Shown here: positions 8,825 through 17,677 of the stretch, in pieces
How the letters are laid out: each line of letters starts with the position of its first letter
Numbering within the stretch: the stretch's first letter is position 1
Program-made: the position numbers and the translations under genes
From: Xanthomonas prunicola
GTDB taxonomy: Bacteria > Pseudomonadota > Gammaproteobacteria > Xanthomonadales > Xanthomonadaceae
NCBI RefSeq assembly: GCF_002846205.1
Contig: NZ_PHKV01000004.1
Span: forward strand, 218,073-282,072
Direction: 5' to 3'
DNA: 64,000 nt
Notes under the pieces: model-generated
Databases searched by the model: none
The model's input: only the letters and a program-made list of their open reading frames with translations
Told to the model about the DNA's origin: nothing

Positions 8825-10513
8825 GTGTTCAACAATCTCAAAGTCGCTACCAAGCTCTACACTGGCTTTAGCGCTGTTCTCGCTATTCTTCTGGTGTTGG
8901 CAGGGGTGTCCTATTTCAACGTCACCAAGCTTTCCCAAGCCAATTACTGGAACAACCATACCTATGACGTGCTGGCCGAGGCGGATGCGGCGCTCAGCAG
9001 TCTGATCAATATCGAGACCGGCGCACGCGGCTTCTCGCTGACCGGCGAGGATGCGTTCCTGGCCCCGTACCACACCGGAACGGCGGAATTCGACAAGCAT
9101 CTGGCCAAGGCGCAGAAGCTGACCTCGGACAATCCCAAGCAGCAGGTTCGTCTGAACGCGGTCAAGGAAGCGCAGGCGCGGTGGCTGTCCGAAGCGGTCG
9201 AGCCGCAGATCGCGCTACGCCGCAAGATCAATGCCGGAACCGCATCGATGGAGACGATGGTTGCCACGGTGCGCGATTCCAAGGGCAAGGCGTTCATGGA
9301 TCGCATGCGTGAGGAAATGTCGGAAGTGCGCCGCACCGAAAGCGAGCTGTTGGCCGCGCGCTCGGCCGAAGCCGATCAGCTGCAGTCGCGTACCAACTCC
9401 ATGCTGATCCTGGGCAGCTTGCTGGCCGCGGCGTGTGCGGCGTTGATCGGCTACCTGATCGCGCGTTCGTTGATGCGCGAACTCGGCGGCGAGCCGAGCA
9501 TGGTGGTCGATGTCGCCACGCGGATTTCGCAGGGCGATCTGACCATGCAGGTGCAGACCAGGCAGAACGACACTACCAGCGCAATGGCGGCAATGAAGCT
9601 GATGGTCAGCAAGCTGGTGGCGGTGGTGGGCGAGGTCAATTCCAGCGCCGAACTGCTGTCCGGTTCGTCGGAGGAAGTCAGCGCCACGGCGCAATCGCTG
9701 AGCCAGGCCGCAGCCGAACAGGCAGCTGGCGTCGAAGAGACCAGCGCCTCGCTGGAACAGATGACCGCCTCGATCGGACAGAACACCGAAAACGCCAAAG
9801 TCACCGACAGTCTGGCCACGCAGGCGGCCAAGGAAACCATCGAAGGCGGCGAAGCCGTGGTCGCCACCACCAAGGCGATGAAGCAGATCGCGCAGAAGAT
9901 CGGCATCATCGACGACATCGCTTACCAGACCAACCTGCTCGCGCTCAATGCGGCCATCGAGGCGGCGCGTGCAGGCGAGCATGGCAAGGGCTTTGCGGTG
10001 GTCGCCGCCGAAGTGCGCAAGCTGGCCGAACGCAGCCAGATCGCTGCGCAGGAGATCGGCGAGGTCGCCAGCTCCAGCGTCGAGCTGGCCGACCGTGCCG
10101 GCCGGCTGCTGGACACCATCGTGCCAAGCATCAAGCGTACATCGGACCTGGTGCAGGAAATTTCCGCCGCATCGGAAGAGCAGTCGTCCGGCGTCAGCCA
10201 GATCAATGCGGCTGTGGTGCAGTTGAGCCAGACCACCCAGCAAAATGCCAGCGCCTCGGAGGAATTGGCTGCCACGGCCGAGGAAATGAGCTCGCAGGCC
10301 GAGCAGTTGCAGCAGAGCATGGCGTTCTTCCGGCTCGGCGGGCAGGAGCCGGTCGCCACCGCTCCCCGGCGCGGCAGGGCGGTTCCCACCCGGCCCAGCC
10401 GTTCCAGCAGCGGGCAGCCGCGCGAACGCAGTGCGCGCAGCTGGCGCGGCAACGCGGCGCCGGCCTATGCCATGGCCGAAGGCCCGGACGAAAGTCAATT
10501 CGCACGCTTCTGA
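8825..10513 (+). CDS. Methyl-accepting chemotaxis protein, CHASE3-type sensor
   Basis: A 562-residue inner-membrane chemoreceptor with a GTG start after GAAGGTA. Transmembrane helices lie at about residues 12-30 and 192-213. Between them is a helical periplasmic sensor with the CHASE3-like signature [25 protein letters not shown] domain follows (about 214-266), then the signalling hairpin whose conserved tip ([20 protein letters not shown]) falls near residues 362-385. The last 55 residues are an Arg/Ser/Pro-rich tail ending in DESQFARF; it lacks the NWETF-type pentapeptide that tethers CheR. A CheW gene follows after 10 bases, so the two form an operon. Ligand unknown. Confidence 0.93.
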   Translation: MFNNLKVATKLYTGFSAVLAILLVLAGVSYFNVTKLSQANYWNNHTYDVLAEADAALSSLINIETGARGFSLTGEDAFLAPYHTGTAEFDKHLAKAQKLTSDNPKQQVRLNAVKEAQARWLSEAVEPQIALRRKINAGTASMETMVATVRDSKGKAFMDRMREEMSEVRRTESELLAARSAEADQLQSRTNSMLILGSLLAAACAALIGYLIARSLMRELGGEPSMVVDVATRISQGDLTMQVQTRQNDTTSAMAAMKLMVSKLVAVVGEVNSSAELLSGSSEEVSATAQSLSQAAAEQAAGVEETSASLEQMTASIGQNTENAKVTDSLATQAAKETIEGGEAVVATTKAMKQIAQKIGIIDDIAYQTNLLALNAAIEAARAGEHGKGFAVVAAEVRKLAERSQIAAQEIGEVASSSVELADRAGRLLDTIVPSIKRTSDLVQEISAASEEQSSGVSQINAAVVQLSQTTQQNASASEELAATAEEMSSQAEQLQQSMAFFRLGGQEPVATAPRRGRAVPTRPSRSSSGQPRERSARSWRGNAAPAYAMAEGPDESQFARF

Positions 10514-10523
10514 GAGAGCATCA

Positions 10524-11033
10524 ATGGACGCACAGACCCCCGACGTGATGCCTGGCGACGCCGACGCGGCGGCCCAGTACCTGACCTTCCAACTGGATGG
10601 CGAAACCTTCGCCACCAGCATTCTCGGAATTCGCGAAATCATTCAATACCGCACTCCTACGCCAGTGCCGTCGATGCCCGATTGCGTGCGCGGGGTGATC
10701 AATCTGCGTGGCGCAGTGGTGCCGGTGGTCGACTTGCAGTCTCGGCTTGGGCGCGCAGACAGCGCGATCGGCAAACGCAGCTGCATCGTGATTCTGGCCA
10801 CCGAGCAGGCACAAGGCACGCAGGTGATCGGCGTGCTGGTGGATGCGGTCAACGCAGTGATCGAACTGGCCGATCAGGACATCGAAGCGGCACCCTCATT
10901 CGGCACCCATATCCGCCGCGATTTGCTGCGCGGCATGGGCAAGGTGGGCGAGCGCTTCGTGGTCTTGCTGGAGATGGAGCAGGTGCTGCAGGTGGACGAG
11001 ATCGCCGGAAACGCCGACGCACTGGCGGCCTGA
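10524..11033 (+). CDS. cheW: CheW chemotaxis coupling protein
   Basis: A 169-residue CheW-like protein of the usual length. CheW scaffolds the CheA kinase to chemoreceptors in the cytoplasm. Family signatures are YLTFQLDGETFA near the N-terminus and IREIIQYRTPTPVP, followed by GVINLRGAVVPVVDL. The ATG at 10524 follows AGAGAG. Its position directly after the chemoreceptor suggests that the two are made together, probably under the same flagellar sigma factor. Confidence 0.93.
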   Translation: MDAQTPDVMPGDADAAAQYLTFQLDGETFATSILGIREIIQYRTPTPVPSMPDCVRGVINLRGAVVPVVDLQSRLGRADSAIGKRSCIVILATEQAQGTQVIGVLVDAVNAVIELADQDIEAAPSFGTHIRRDLLRGMGKVGERFVVLLEMEQVLQVDEIAGNADALAA

Positions 11034-11075
11034 GCTGCAGCGGCGTAGCGGAACGGCCAGCCCTCAGTGCGCCGA

Positions 11076-12161
11076 TCAATCCTGTAGGTGCCAACCGGCG
11101 AAGCGGTGTACGCGGTTGCGGCCATCGCGACGCGCCTGCTGCAGCGCGTGCCGGGCGCGTGCCAGCAAGGTATTGCTGTCGAGCGCAGCGTGCGCGGCAA
11201 CATCCACCAGCCCGGCGCTAATGGTCAACGGGCCGGTGGGCCAGGCTGCGTCTTCCATGGTCCTGCGCACGCCTTCGGCAGCAGCGAGTGCTGCAGATGT
11301 AGAGAGAGTCGGCAGCGCCACGCAGAATTGGTCGCAGGCCAGGTGCGCCACGATTGCGGCGGGCGGCAGCTGTGCTTCGAGCACGGCAGCGACCTGCAGC
11401 AAGGTGGCATCTGCCGCTGCTGCACCGGCCTGCAATTTTTGTCGTTTGAAGCCGTCCAGTTCGATCAACATGAAGCCCAGCGTGGCGTCTGGCGCTGCGT
11501 TGGGCGCGTCTGCAAGCGCATGCAAGGCGTGATCCAGCCCGGCGCGATTCCATAGCCCGGTAAGCACATCGCGCAAGGCATCCAGTTCCACCAGTCGGGC
11601 GGCCTGTTGCAGTTCGATGGTGTTGACGACTTGCTTGGCCAGTGCCTGCAGCGCGTCGCGCTCGGCCACCGACAAGCGACGCGGGGAGTGATCCAGCACG
11701 CACAGAGTGCCCAGCGCGATACCGTCGGAGGTCAGCAACGGCGCGCCCGCATAAAAACGGATCTGCGGCTCGCCCGTGACCAGCGCATTACTGACGAAAC
11801 GCGCGTCCAGATGGGTGTCGCCAACCTCCATCACCTGATCGGGTTCAAGAATGGCGTGCGCGCAAAAGGACAGCTCGCGCGGCGTCTCGGTCGCCTGCAT
11901 GCCGATCCTGGATTTGAACCACTGCCGATGGGTATCGACCAGCGAAATCAGCGCCATCGGCGTGCGGCAGAGCGTTGCTGCAATCGAGGTGAACGCGTCG
12001 TAGCTCGGCTCAGGTGCGGTGTCCAGCAAGCGGTACGCATGCAGCGCCTCCACACGCTCATCTTCGTTGGCTGGCAAGCGGGCACCGAAGTTCGCGTTGA
12101 CGCCGCCTGGGAGCAGCGTTGCGTGGATCAGATGCAACGTAGGTGCGTCGGGTATTTGCAT
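11076..12161 (-). CDS. GAF domain protein with degenerate GGDEF domain
   Basis: A 361-residue cytoplasmic protein. A GAF sensor domain spans about residues 45-175 (FTSIAATLCRTPMALISLVD, SFCAHAI, YAGAPL). A GGDEF-fold domain follows, opened by DVLTGLWNR. The catalytic loop reads ACDQF (275-279) instead of GGDEF, and the usual metal-binding DIDxFK is ELDGFK, so diguanylate cyclase activity is most likely lost. It may act as a GTP- or protein-binding signalling partner. The ATG at 12161 follows GGTGG; a GTG four codons upstream is possible. It is convergent with cheW. Confidence 0.85.
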   Translation of the reverse strand: MQIPDAPTLHLIHATLLPGGVNANFGARLPANEDERVEALHAYRLLDTAPEPSYDAFTSIAATLCRTPMALISLVDTHRQWFKSRIGMQATETPRELSFCAHAILEPDQVMEVGDTHLDARFVSNALVTGEPQIRFYAGAPLLTSDGIALGTLCVLDHSPRRLSVAERDALQALAKQVVNTIELQQAARLVELDALRDVLTGLWNRAGLDHALHALADAPNAAPDATLGFMLIELDGFKRQKLQAGAAAADATLLQVAAVLEAQLPPAAIVAHLACDQFCVALPTLSTSAALAAAEGVRRTMEDAAWPTGPLTISAGLVDVAAHAALDSNTLLARARHALQQARRDGRNRVHRFAGWHLQD

Positions 12162-12464
12162 GCAAAGCACCACCGGAACAAGGCGCCATCAAGGCGATGA
12201 AGGAATAAGGCGGCAAGACGCTGGCCGATGTGATCGCCGTGCCGCCATGGCACTGCTTCCCAGGGCATCGGTATACCGGCGAGCGCCTATCCGGATCTTG
12301 CCACAGGAGCAGGGGCGCGTAACGGCGCCCGATCCCGGTCCCGCAGACCTCGCGTTGTCAGGTGCGCGAGACGTCGTACGGTCTTGCGGGCGATGGTGCG
12401 TAGAGGTCGACCGTCTCAGCGCGACCCGGGCACGGCGCGATGCCAGGCTGTGGCTTGGGCTAAC
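12162..12464. other. Gene-poor spacer
   Basis: About 300 bases between the GAF-GGDEF gene and the small minus-strand ORF. I find no convincing coding sequence, RNA or repeat here. The stretch 12195-12260 is open on the plus strand but has no ribosome binding site and no recognisable protein. Confidence 0.5.
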
Positions 12465-12641
12465 TCACTCTCCCTGACCAACCGTGCCCTTGGGGCGGCG
12501 GCTGTGCTCGTCGTGCACCTTCAGATCTTCCTGGCCCTGGCGCTGCTTGGCGGCATCGTCATGCTTGCGGTCCTGTTGGCTCTCAGTCATGCCGTGCGCA
12601 TCGTCGGCGACAGGGTCGGGTTGCTGGTCTTTCGTGCTCAT
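12465..12641 (-). CDS. Possible 58-residue hydrophilic protein
   Basis: An open frame from ATG at 12641 to TGA at 12465 encodes 58 residues, almost all polar: MSTKDQQPDPVADDAHGM at the start and RPKGTVGQGE at the end. There are no cysteines and no hydrophobic run, so it is probably disordered. The third-position GC bias looks coding. The ribosome binding site is weak. It reads leftwards and sits left of tRNA-Ala on the same strand. Function unknown. The evidence is the open frame and composition only. Confidence 0.5.
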   Translation of the reverse strand: MSTKDQQPDPVADDAHGMTESQQDRKHDDAAKQRQGQEDLKVHDEHSRRPKGTVGQGE

Positions 12642-12758
12642 GATCTGGGTCCGCTAAGGGGGAAGCCGGACGTTAGCGCGCGCGATGTGATCCCCACGCC
12701 ACGGCGACCGGCTGCCTTGCACAACGCGTCGCTGAGCAATGCCCTTCAAGACGCACAA

Positions 12759-12786
12759 GCCCCGGAAACATGACGTTTCCAGGGCG
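12759..12786 (-). terminator. Hairpin downstream of tRNA-Ala
   Basis: An inverted repeat, GCCCC-GGAAAC / GTTTCC-A-GGGC, lies about 17 bases beyond the 3' end of the tRNA. It has no strong T-run on the minus strand, so it may serve for processing as much as for termination. Confidence 0.45.
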
Positions 12787-12802
12787 CGTTCGTTTGATTC
12801 GA

Positions 12803-12878
12803 TGGTGGAGCGGAAGGGGATCGAACCCTCGACCTTCGCGATGCGAACGCGACGCTCTCCCAGCTGAGCTACCGCCCC
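12803..12878 (-). tRNA. tRNA-Ala (anticodon CGC)
   Basis: A 76-base cloverleaf with encoded CCA. The acceptor stem GGGGCGG/CCGCTCC contains the G3-U70 pair that identifies alanine tRNA. The D-stem is GCTC/GAGC. The anticodon stem TCGCG/CGCGA encloses loop TTCGCAT, giving anticodon CGC, which reads codon GCG. The T-arm is GAGGG-TTCGATC-CCCTT. All stems pair. Confidence 0.96.
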
Positions 12879-12970
12879 ACGTGTTTCGATTCTACCCACA
12901 AGCTGCGCGGTTCGCCAAGCGAAGGACGCAGCCGGCCGTGCACCGCGGCACGGTCGTGTGCGCCTTGGCC

Positions 12971-13372
12971 TTACTCGCGAACCAGCGGGAACTTGAGGTC
13001 CGGGTTCTTGGCCTTCCATTCCTTGTACGACACCGAACCTTCCCAGGCAGCGAAAGCCTTCGGGGTGCGGCCACGGCCGGACCAGGTTTCGCCGGTGTGC
13101 GGCAGTTCGTACTTGGGCTTCACTTCGCTGCGGCCGCTCTTGACCACTTCCTTGCGCGCGGCAGTGGTGCCCAGGTACGCGGCAATGTCGTTGCGCTGTT
13201 TGGTGTTGAAGTGACCGGCGAACTGTTCGAGCAGCGAGACGATGGTGGCATGCGCAGAGGATGCCTCGCTCGCGCGCTCAGTTTTCTCCTGCTCTTCCAG
13301 CTTCTGCAGTTCGTCCAGCAGCTTGGCTTTGGCTTGCGCGATGGAATCCAGTTTCGAAGTGGTATTGCTCAC
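12971..13372 (-). CDS. H-NS family nucleoid-associated protein
   Basis: A 133-residue DNA-binding protein of the H-NS family. The N-terminal half is a coiled coil (AQAKAKLLDELQKLEEQEKTE) for oligomerisation. The C-terminal domain carries the family DNA-binding loop in TWSGRGRTPKAFAAW. I chose the GTG at 13372 because the protein family begins VSNTTSKLDSI and GAGG lies about 10 bases upstream; the frame is open further up but the sequence there is not protein-like. H-NS proteins of Xanthomonas silence AT-rich and virulence genes. It stands alone, right of tRNA-Ala. Confidence 0.88.
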   Translation of the reverse strand: MSNTTSKLDSIAQAKAKLLDELQKLEEQEKTERASEASSAHATIVSLLEQFAGHFNTKQRNDIAAYLGTTAARKEVVKSGRSEVKPKYELPHTGETWSGRGRTPKAFAAWEGSVSYKEWKAKNPDLKFPLVRE

Positions 13373-13595
13373 AGAGGTATGGCCTCGGAATAAAGGGTGG
13401 ACACGCTGCCCGAAAGGGCGCGCGGCATTATGGCATGTGGCCCGGGGTCGGCCGTTATGGAACAGGGGCTTGCACACAGCGTGAACAGGCCTTTCACGAC
13501 GCCTGTTCGAACGCTTTTGCATTGTCGCTACGGGCGTTGTCTAGCCGAAGGGCTCGGACTTGGCAGACCCGACCATGACGATACAGGAGCATGCA

Positions 13596-13772
13596 ATGAG
13601 TGACGACACACGCAAGGTCGGCTTGCCGGACCGCGACTGCATTAACGCCAATGAAGCCTGCGAGCTGCAGTACTGGACCAAGCCCCTGGGTATCAGCATC
13701 GAGGAGCTGCGCGCGGTCGTGCAGAAGGTCGGCCCGGTCGCTGCCAGCGTGCGCCGGCACCCAGGCAAATAA
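13596..13772 (+). CDS. DUF3606 domain protein
   Basis: A 58-residue protein. The pattern CINANEACELQYWTKPLGIS...LRAVVQKVGP is that of DUF3606, a family of small proteins of unknown function. AGGAG sits 8 bases before the ATG at 13596, which fixes the start; upstream in-frame ATGs lack such a site. The stop is 15 bases from the start of ligD, so the two are likely co-transcribed and this protein may be expressed with the repair ligase. Confidence 0.82.
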   Translation: MSDDTRKVGLPDRDCINANEACELQYWTKPLGISIEELRAVVQKVGPVAASVRRHPGK

Positions 13773-13787
13773 GCGGAAAGGTCTGCC

Positions 13788-16415
13788 ATGAGCCTGAGCG
13801 AGTACCGCCGCAAGCGCAGCTTCGCCAAGACCCGCGAGCCAGAACCGGGCAAGGCCTTGCCGCAAGGACAGCGCGCGATCTTCGTAGTGCAGTTGCACCA
13901 CGCCAGCCGTCGCCACTACGACTTCCGCCTGCAGGTGGGCGATGCGCTCAAGAGCTGGGCTGTGCCGAAGGGGCCAAGCTACGACCCCAAGGTCAAGCGC
14001 ATGGCGGTGGAGGTCGAAGATCACCCGGTCGACTACGCCAGCTTCGAGGGCGAGATTCCCAAGGGCGAGTATGGCGGCGGGCATGTGGCGCAGTTCGACC
14101 ATGGCGTGTGGACTACCATGGGCGACCCGGAGGCGCAGCTGGCCAAGGGGCATTTGCGCTTCGAGTTGTTCGGCAACAAGCTCAAGGGCGGCTGGCATCT
14201 GGTGCGTTCCAGCAAACCGGCGCGGCAGCCGCAATGGTTGCTGTTCAAAGAGAACGATGCCTACGCCGGCACGGTGGAGGCGGACGATCTATTAGCCGAT
14301 GTCGCCGCCGCGCCTGCCGACGATGTGCGCCGTGCAGGCACCGGCAAGACCAAGCGCAAGGCGCTGACAACCGTGCCGCCGCCGGCCCCGAAAAAGCGCG
14401 GTACCTGGGCAAGGCAGGCGCTGACGCTGACCAATGCACGGTGCGCCGAGAGGGAAGACGCCGCATTTGCGCCGCAGCTGGCCACGCTGGGACAGGCGCC
14501 ACCAGAAGGCGCGCAGTGGCTGCATGAAATCAAATGGGACGGCTACCGCATCCTGGCGACGGTCACCGCTGGCAAGGTGCGGCTGTGGTCGCGCAATGCG
14601 CTGGAGTGGACCGACAAGACGCCAGAGATCGCCGATGCGATTCAGTTGCTGGGCCTGCGCAGCGCGCAGATCGATGGCGAATTGATAGCCGGACGCGGCA
14701 CCAAAGAAGACTTCAATCTCTTGCAGGCCACCCTGTCTGGCGAACGCCAGATGCCGCTGGCGCTGGCAGTGTTCGATCTGCTGCACGTGGACGGAGTAGA
14801 TATTCGCGAAGCGCCGCTGCGCGAGCGCAAGCACTTGTTGCAGCAGGTGCTTGAGGCGACGCCCAACGCGCGTCTGGCCTACAGCTCGCATGTGGAAGGC
14901 GATGGCACCGAGGCGTTCCGGGTGGCCGGCGAGCAGCGCTTTGAGGGCATCATTTCCAAACGCGCAGATCGCCCTTATCGCCAAGGACGCAGCGACGATT
15001 GGCGCAAGACCAAGCAGCTTGCCAGCCAGGAATATGCGGTGGTCGGCTACACCGCGCCCAAGGGCAGCCGCAGCGGCTTTGGCTCGCTGTTGTTGGCCAC
15101 GCCGGACCCGGTGCATGGCTGGTTGTACGTAGGCCGCGTTGGGTCCGGATTCTCCGATGCGTTGATGCGCGAGATCACCCAGCAACTGGAGGGCGGTGGT
15201 GGCCGCAAGCCCACTGCGCATGTTCCCACTAGCGATACCGACTTGCGCGGGGCCACCTGGTTTGCGCCACGTTTCGTGGTGGAGGTGTTCTATCGCGGCA
15301 TCGGTGGGCAGCACTTGTTGCGCCAGGCCTCGTTCAAGGCGCTGCGCCCGGATAAGCGCATTGCCGATCTTACCGACAGCGATGCGGTAGATGGCCCAGT
15401 TTCAATGTCTTCTGCCAAGCGTTTGCCAAAGCGTGTTGCGAAACATGCCGACACTGTGGCGACACAGGCACCGAAACGCGGGGCAACGCGTGCGGCAGCG
15501 ACAACGCGCAAATCGGCACTTGCCTCAGCTGCATCGGACGCGCTACCGACGCTGTCCAGCCCGACCAAGCTGATCTACCCGGATATCCGCGCGACCAAAC
15601 GCGACGTCTGGGACTACTACCAAGCGGTGATGGACCACCTGTTGCCGCAGATCGTGGGCCGGCCGCTGTCGGTCATCCGCTGCCCAAGTGGTGCGGAAAA
15701 ACCGTGTTTTTTCCAGAAACACCACACTGCTGGCCTTGAGCGCGTGAGTTCTGTCAAGCTGACCGAAGAGACCGGCAGCAATGCGTATTATCTGGTCGTG
15801 GAGGATGCGTCCGGCTTGCTGGAACTGGTGCAATTCAATGCGCTGGAATTCCATCCCTGGGGCTCGCATGCCGACCACCCGGATGTCGCCGACCGCGTCG
15901 TATTCGATCTCGATCCGGGCCCGGATGTGCCGTTTGCCGAGGTCAAACGTGCGGCCAACGATATCCGTAAGTTGCTGGCGCAACTGGAACTGGAATCGTT
16001 CTTGCGCGTTTCCGGAGGCAAGGGTCTGCACGTGGTGGTGCCCTTGAACCCGGGCTGCGATTGGGAAGTCACCAAGCGCTTTGCCAAGGGCTTTGCCGAT
16101 GCCTTGGCGCAGGCCGAGCCGCAGCGGTTCATCGCCGCTGCCACCAAGCGCCTGCGTAACAAGCGCATCTTCGTCGACTACCTGCGTAACGGCCGCGGCG
16201 CCACCGCAGTGGCCTCCTATTCACTGCGTGGCCGACCAGGTGCGCCGGTTGCGTTGCCGCTGGCGTGGTCGGAGTTGTCCAAGCTGCAGCGCGCCGATGC
16301 CTTCACTTTGCGCGATGTACCTGAGAAGCTGCGCCGCCGTCGCAAGGATCCATGGGCAGACATGGACCGCATCCGGCAGAACCTGACCCGCTGGGCGGAG
16401 CAGGACGCGGACTGA
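13788..16415 (+). CDS. ligD: Bacterial NHEJ DNA ligase D (PE-LIG-POL)
   Basis: An 875-residue multifunctional enzyme for non-homologous end joining. The order is a 3'-phosphoesterase domain (about 1-190, with VQLHHASRRHYDFRLQ), an ATP-dependent ligase (about 220-520, nucleotidyl lysine K249 in IKWDGYRI) and a primase-like polymerase (about 600-860, with FDLDPGP and SGGKGLHVVVPL). A lysine- and alanine-rich linker separates ligase and polymerase. This domain order matches Pseudomonas-type LigD. LigD normally works with Ku, but no ku gene is in this window. It follows a DUF3606 gene with a 15-base gap. Confidence 0.96.
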   Translation: MSLSEYRRKRSFAKTREPEPGKALPQGQRAIFVVQLHHASRRHYDFRLQVGDALKSWAVPKGPSYDPKVKRMAVEVEDHPVDYASFEGEIPKGEYGGGHVAQFDHGVWTTMGDPEAQLAKGHLRFELFGNKLKGGWHLVRSSKPARQPQWLLFKENDAYAGTVEADDLLADVAAAPADDVRRAGTGKTKRKALTTVPPPAPKKRGTWARQALTLTNARCAEREDAAFAPQLATLGQAPPEGAQWLHEIKWDGYRILATVTAGKVRLWSRNALEWTDKTPEIADAIQLLGLRSAQIDGELIAGRGTKEDFNLLQATLSGERQMPLALAVFDLLHVDGVDIREAPLRERKHLLQQVLEATPNARLAYSSHVEGDGTEAFRVAGEQRFEGIISKRADRPYRQGRSDDWRKTKQLASQEYAVVGYTAPKGSRSGFGSLLLATPDPVHGWLYVGRVGSGFSDALMREITQQLEGGGGRKPTAHVPTSDTDLRGATWFAPRFVVEVFYRGIGGQHLLRQASFKALRPDKRIADLTDSDAVDGPVSMSSAKRLPKRVAKHADTVATQAPKRGATRAAATTRKSALASAASDALPTLSSPTKLIYPDIRATKRDVWDYYQAVMDHLLPQIVGRPLSVIRCPSGAEKPCFFQKHHTAGLERVSSVKLTEETGSNAYYLVVEDASGLLELVQFNALEFHPWGSHADHPDVADRVVFDLDPGPDVPFAEVKRAANDIRKLLAQLELESFLRVSGGKGLHVVVPLNPGCDWEVTKRFAKGFADALAQAEPQRFIAAATKRLRNKRIFVDYLRNGRGATAVASYSLRGRPGAPVALPLAWSELSKLQRADAFTLRDVPEKLRRRRKDPWADMDRIRQNLTRWAEQDAD

Positions 16416-16444
16416 GGCGTGACGCCGCTGCTACGCAATCCAAG

Positions 16445-16468
16445 AAAAAAGCCCGCATCGCTGCGGGC
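16445..16468 (-). terminator. Rho-independent terminator of rnd
   Basis: Stem GCCCGCA/TGCGGGC (16451-16457 and 16462-16468) with a 4-base loop. On the minus strand it is followed by six T residues (16450-16445), so it ends the rnd transcript. On the plus strand only TT follows, so it is a weak stop for ligD. Confidence 0.85.
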
Positions 16469-16491
16469 TTACGTGTCAAACCGCTAGCAAG

Positions 16492-17583
16492 TTACGCTGC
16501 GGATTGTTCCAGCAGCGGCATCACCTGCGCTTCCAGCACCGCACGCCGCCACTGGCCTAGCGCCGCGGGCCAGCTGCGCTGTTCGATCAAGGTTTCCAGG
16601 TGCCTACGTGAGGCCAGCAGACCATCCGGCAGACCGAGTTCACGGCTGCGCTGCGCCACGGTGTCCTGCAGGCGCTTGAGCACGGCCTTGTTGCCGTCGG
16701 TGGCGGCTTGGGCCAGTGGCGCATGTTCTTCGTCGGGCAGGGGAGTATTGAGCGCGTCCCACACCGCATTGGCGAGCTTGCGCGGCGCCTTGGGAAATTT
16801 ATCGAACTGGCGCAGCAACGCGTCCAGATCGGCGGGCGGGAACCGCGCCAGTTGGCTGGCCAGTTCGTTGTCCAGAATCCAGCTACGCGGGCGATCGCTT
16901 TGACGCGCCTGCAGGTCGCGCCAACGCAGCAGGCGCAGTAGCCGCCGTTGCGCCGCCGGCTCCAGGAATTGCGCGGTGCGCAGGCTCACATGCGGCCAGC
17001 GTTCGCCATCGTCGTGCTCCACCGTGGCGAGCAGGCGTTCGGCATCTTCGGCCAGCCAGTCCAGGCGGTCCTGCTCGGTGAGGCGGCGGGTGAGTTCGTC
17101 GTGGATCGCAAACAGATAGCGCACGTCGTCGGCGGCGTATTCCAGCTGCGACGGCGACAGCGGGCGACGCATCCAGTCCGATCGCGTCTCGCCCTTGGTC
17201 AGCAAGGTGCCAGTCACTTCCTGCACCAGTTTCTGGTAGCCCATGCCACCGCCAACACCGGCCAGCGCTGCAGCGATCTGGGTATCGAACAACGGCCGCG
17301 GCAACGCACCACACGCGCATTTGAACGTGACCAGGTCTTCGCTGGCGCTATGCATCACCTTGACGATGTCGGTGGCGGTCAACCACTCCTTGAGCGCCTC
17401 GTTCATACCAGGGATCAGCGGGTCGATCAACAGGATCTCCTCGCCGATGGCCATCTGCACCAGTGCCAGTTGCGGCCAGTAGGTGCGTTCGCGAATGAAT
17501 TCGGTATCCAGGCCGATCCGCGACGGGCGCGCTGCCTGCAGGCGGTCGGTCAGCTCGGAGGGGTGGGTGATCCAATGGGGCAC
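16492..17583 (-). CDS. rnd: Ribonuclease D
   Basis: A 363-residue 3'-5' exoribonuclease that trims tRNA and other stable RNA precursors. The DEDDy catalytic residues are visible in IGLDTEFIRERTYWP, MHSASEDL and YAADDVRYL. An HRDC domain follows (about 215-290), then a helical C-terminal part. I place the start at GTG 17583 (VPHWITHPSEL), where homologous proteins begin and CGGAAA lies upstream; the frame stays open much further, but that sequence overlaps the divergent gene. A T-rich terminator lies 24 bases past the stop. Confidence 0.92.
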   Translation of the reverse strand: MPHWITHPSELTDRLQAARPSRIGLDTEFIRERTYWPQLALVQMAIGEEILLIDPLIPGMNEALKEWLTATDIVKVMHSASEDLVTFKCACGALPRPLFDTQIAAALAGVGGGMGYQKLVQEVTGTLLTKGETRSDWMRRPLSPSQLEYAADDVRYLFAIHDELTRRLTEQDRLDWLAEDAERLLATVEHDDGERWPHVSLRTAQFLEPAAQRRLLRLLRWRDLQARQSDRPRSWILDNELASQLARFPPADLDALLRQFDKFPKAPRKLANAVWDALNTPLPDEEHAPLAQAATDGNKAVLKRLQDTVAQRSRELGLPDGLLASRRHLETLIEQRSWPAALGQWRRAVLEAQVMPLLEQSAA

Positions 17584-17677
17584 GTGATTTCCGTCGACAG
17601 CAAGGGTTTGCGCAGAACGCGCAGAATAGCCTAACGTCGCGATCGCCTGTCGTGCGGCAGAGCACTGGAAGGAGCAG

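Noticed and set aside
9215..10642. A 475-residue minus-strand open frame over the chemoreceptor
   Set aside because: Antisense to a clear MCP; the composition is that of a shadow frame and no family fits.
12384..12773. A 129-residue plus-strand ORF with a hydrophobic stretch
   Set aside because: It lies opposite the 58-residue minus-strand ORF, whose codon bias is better; the hydrophobic run is the complement of the charged frame.
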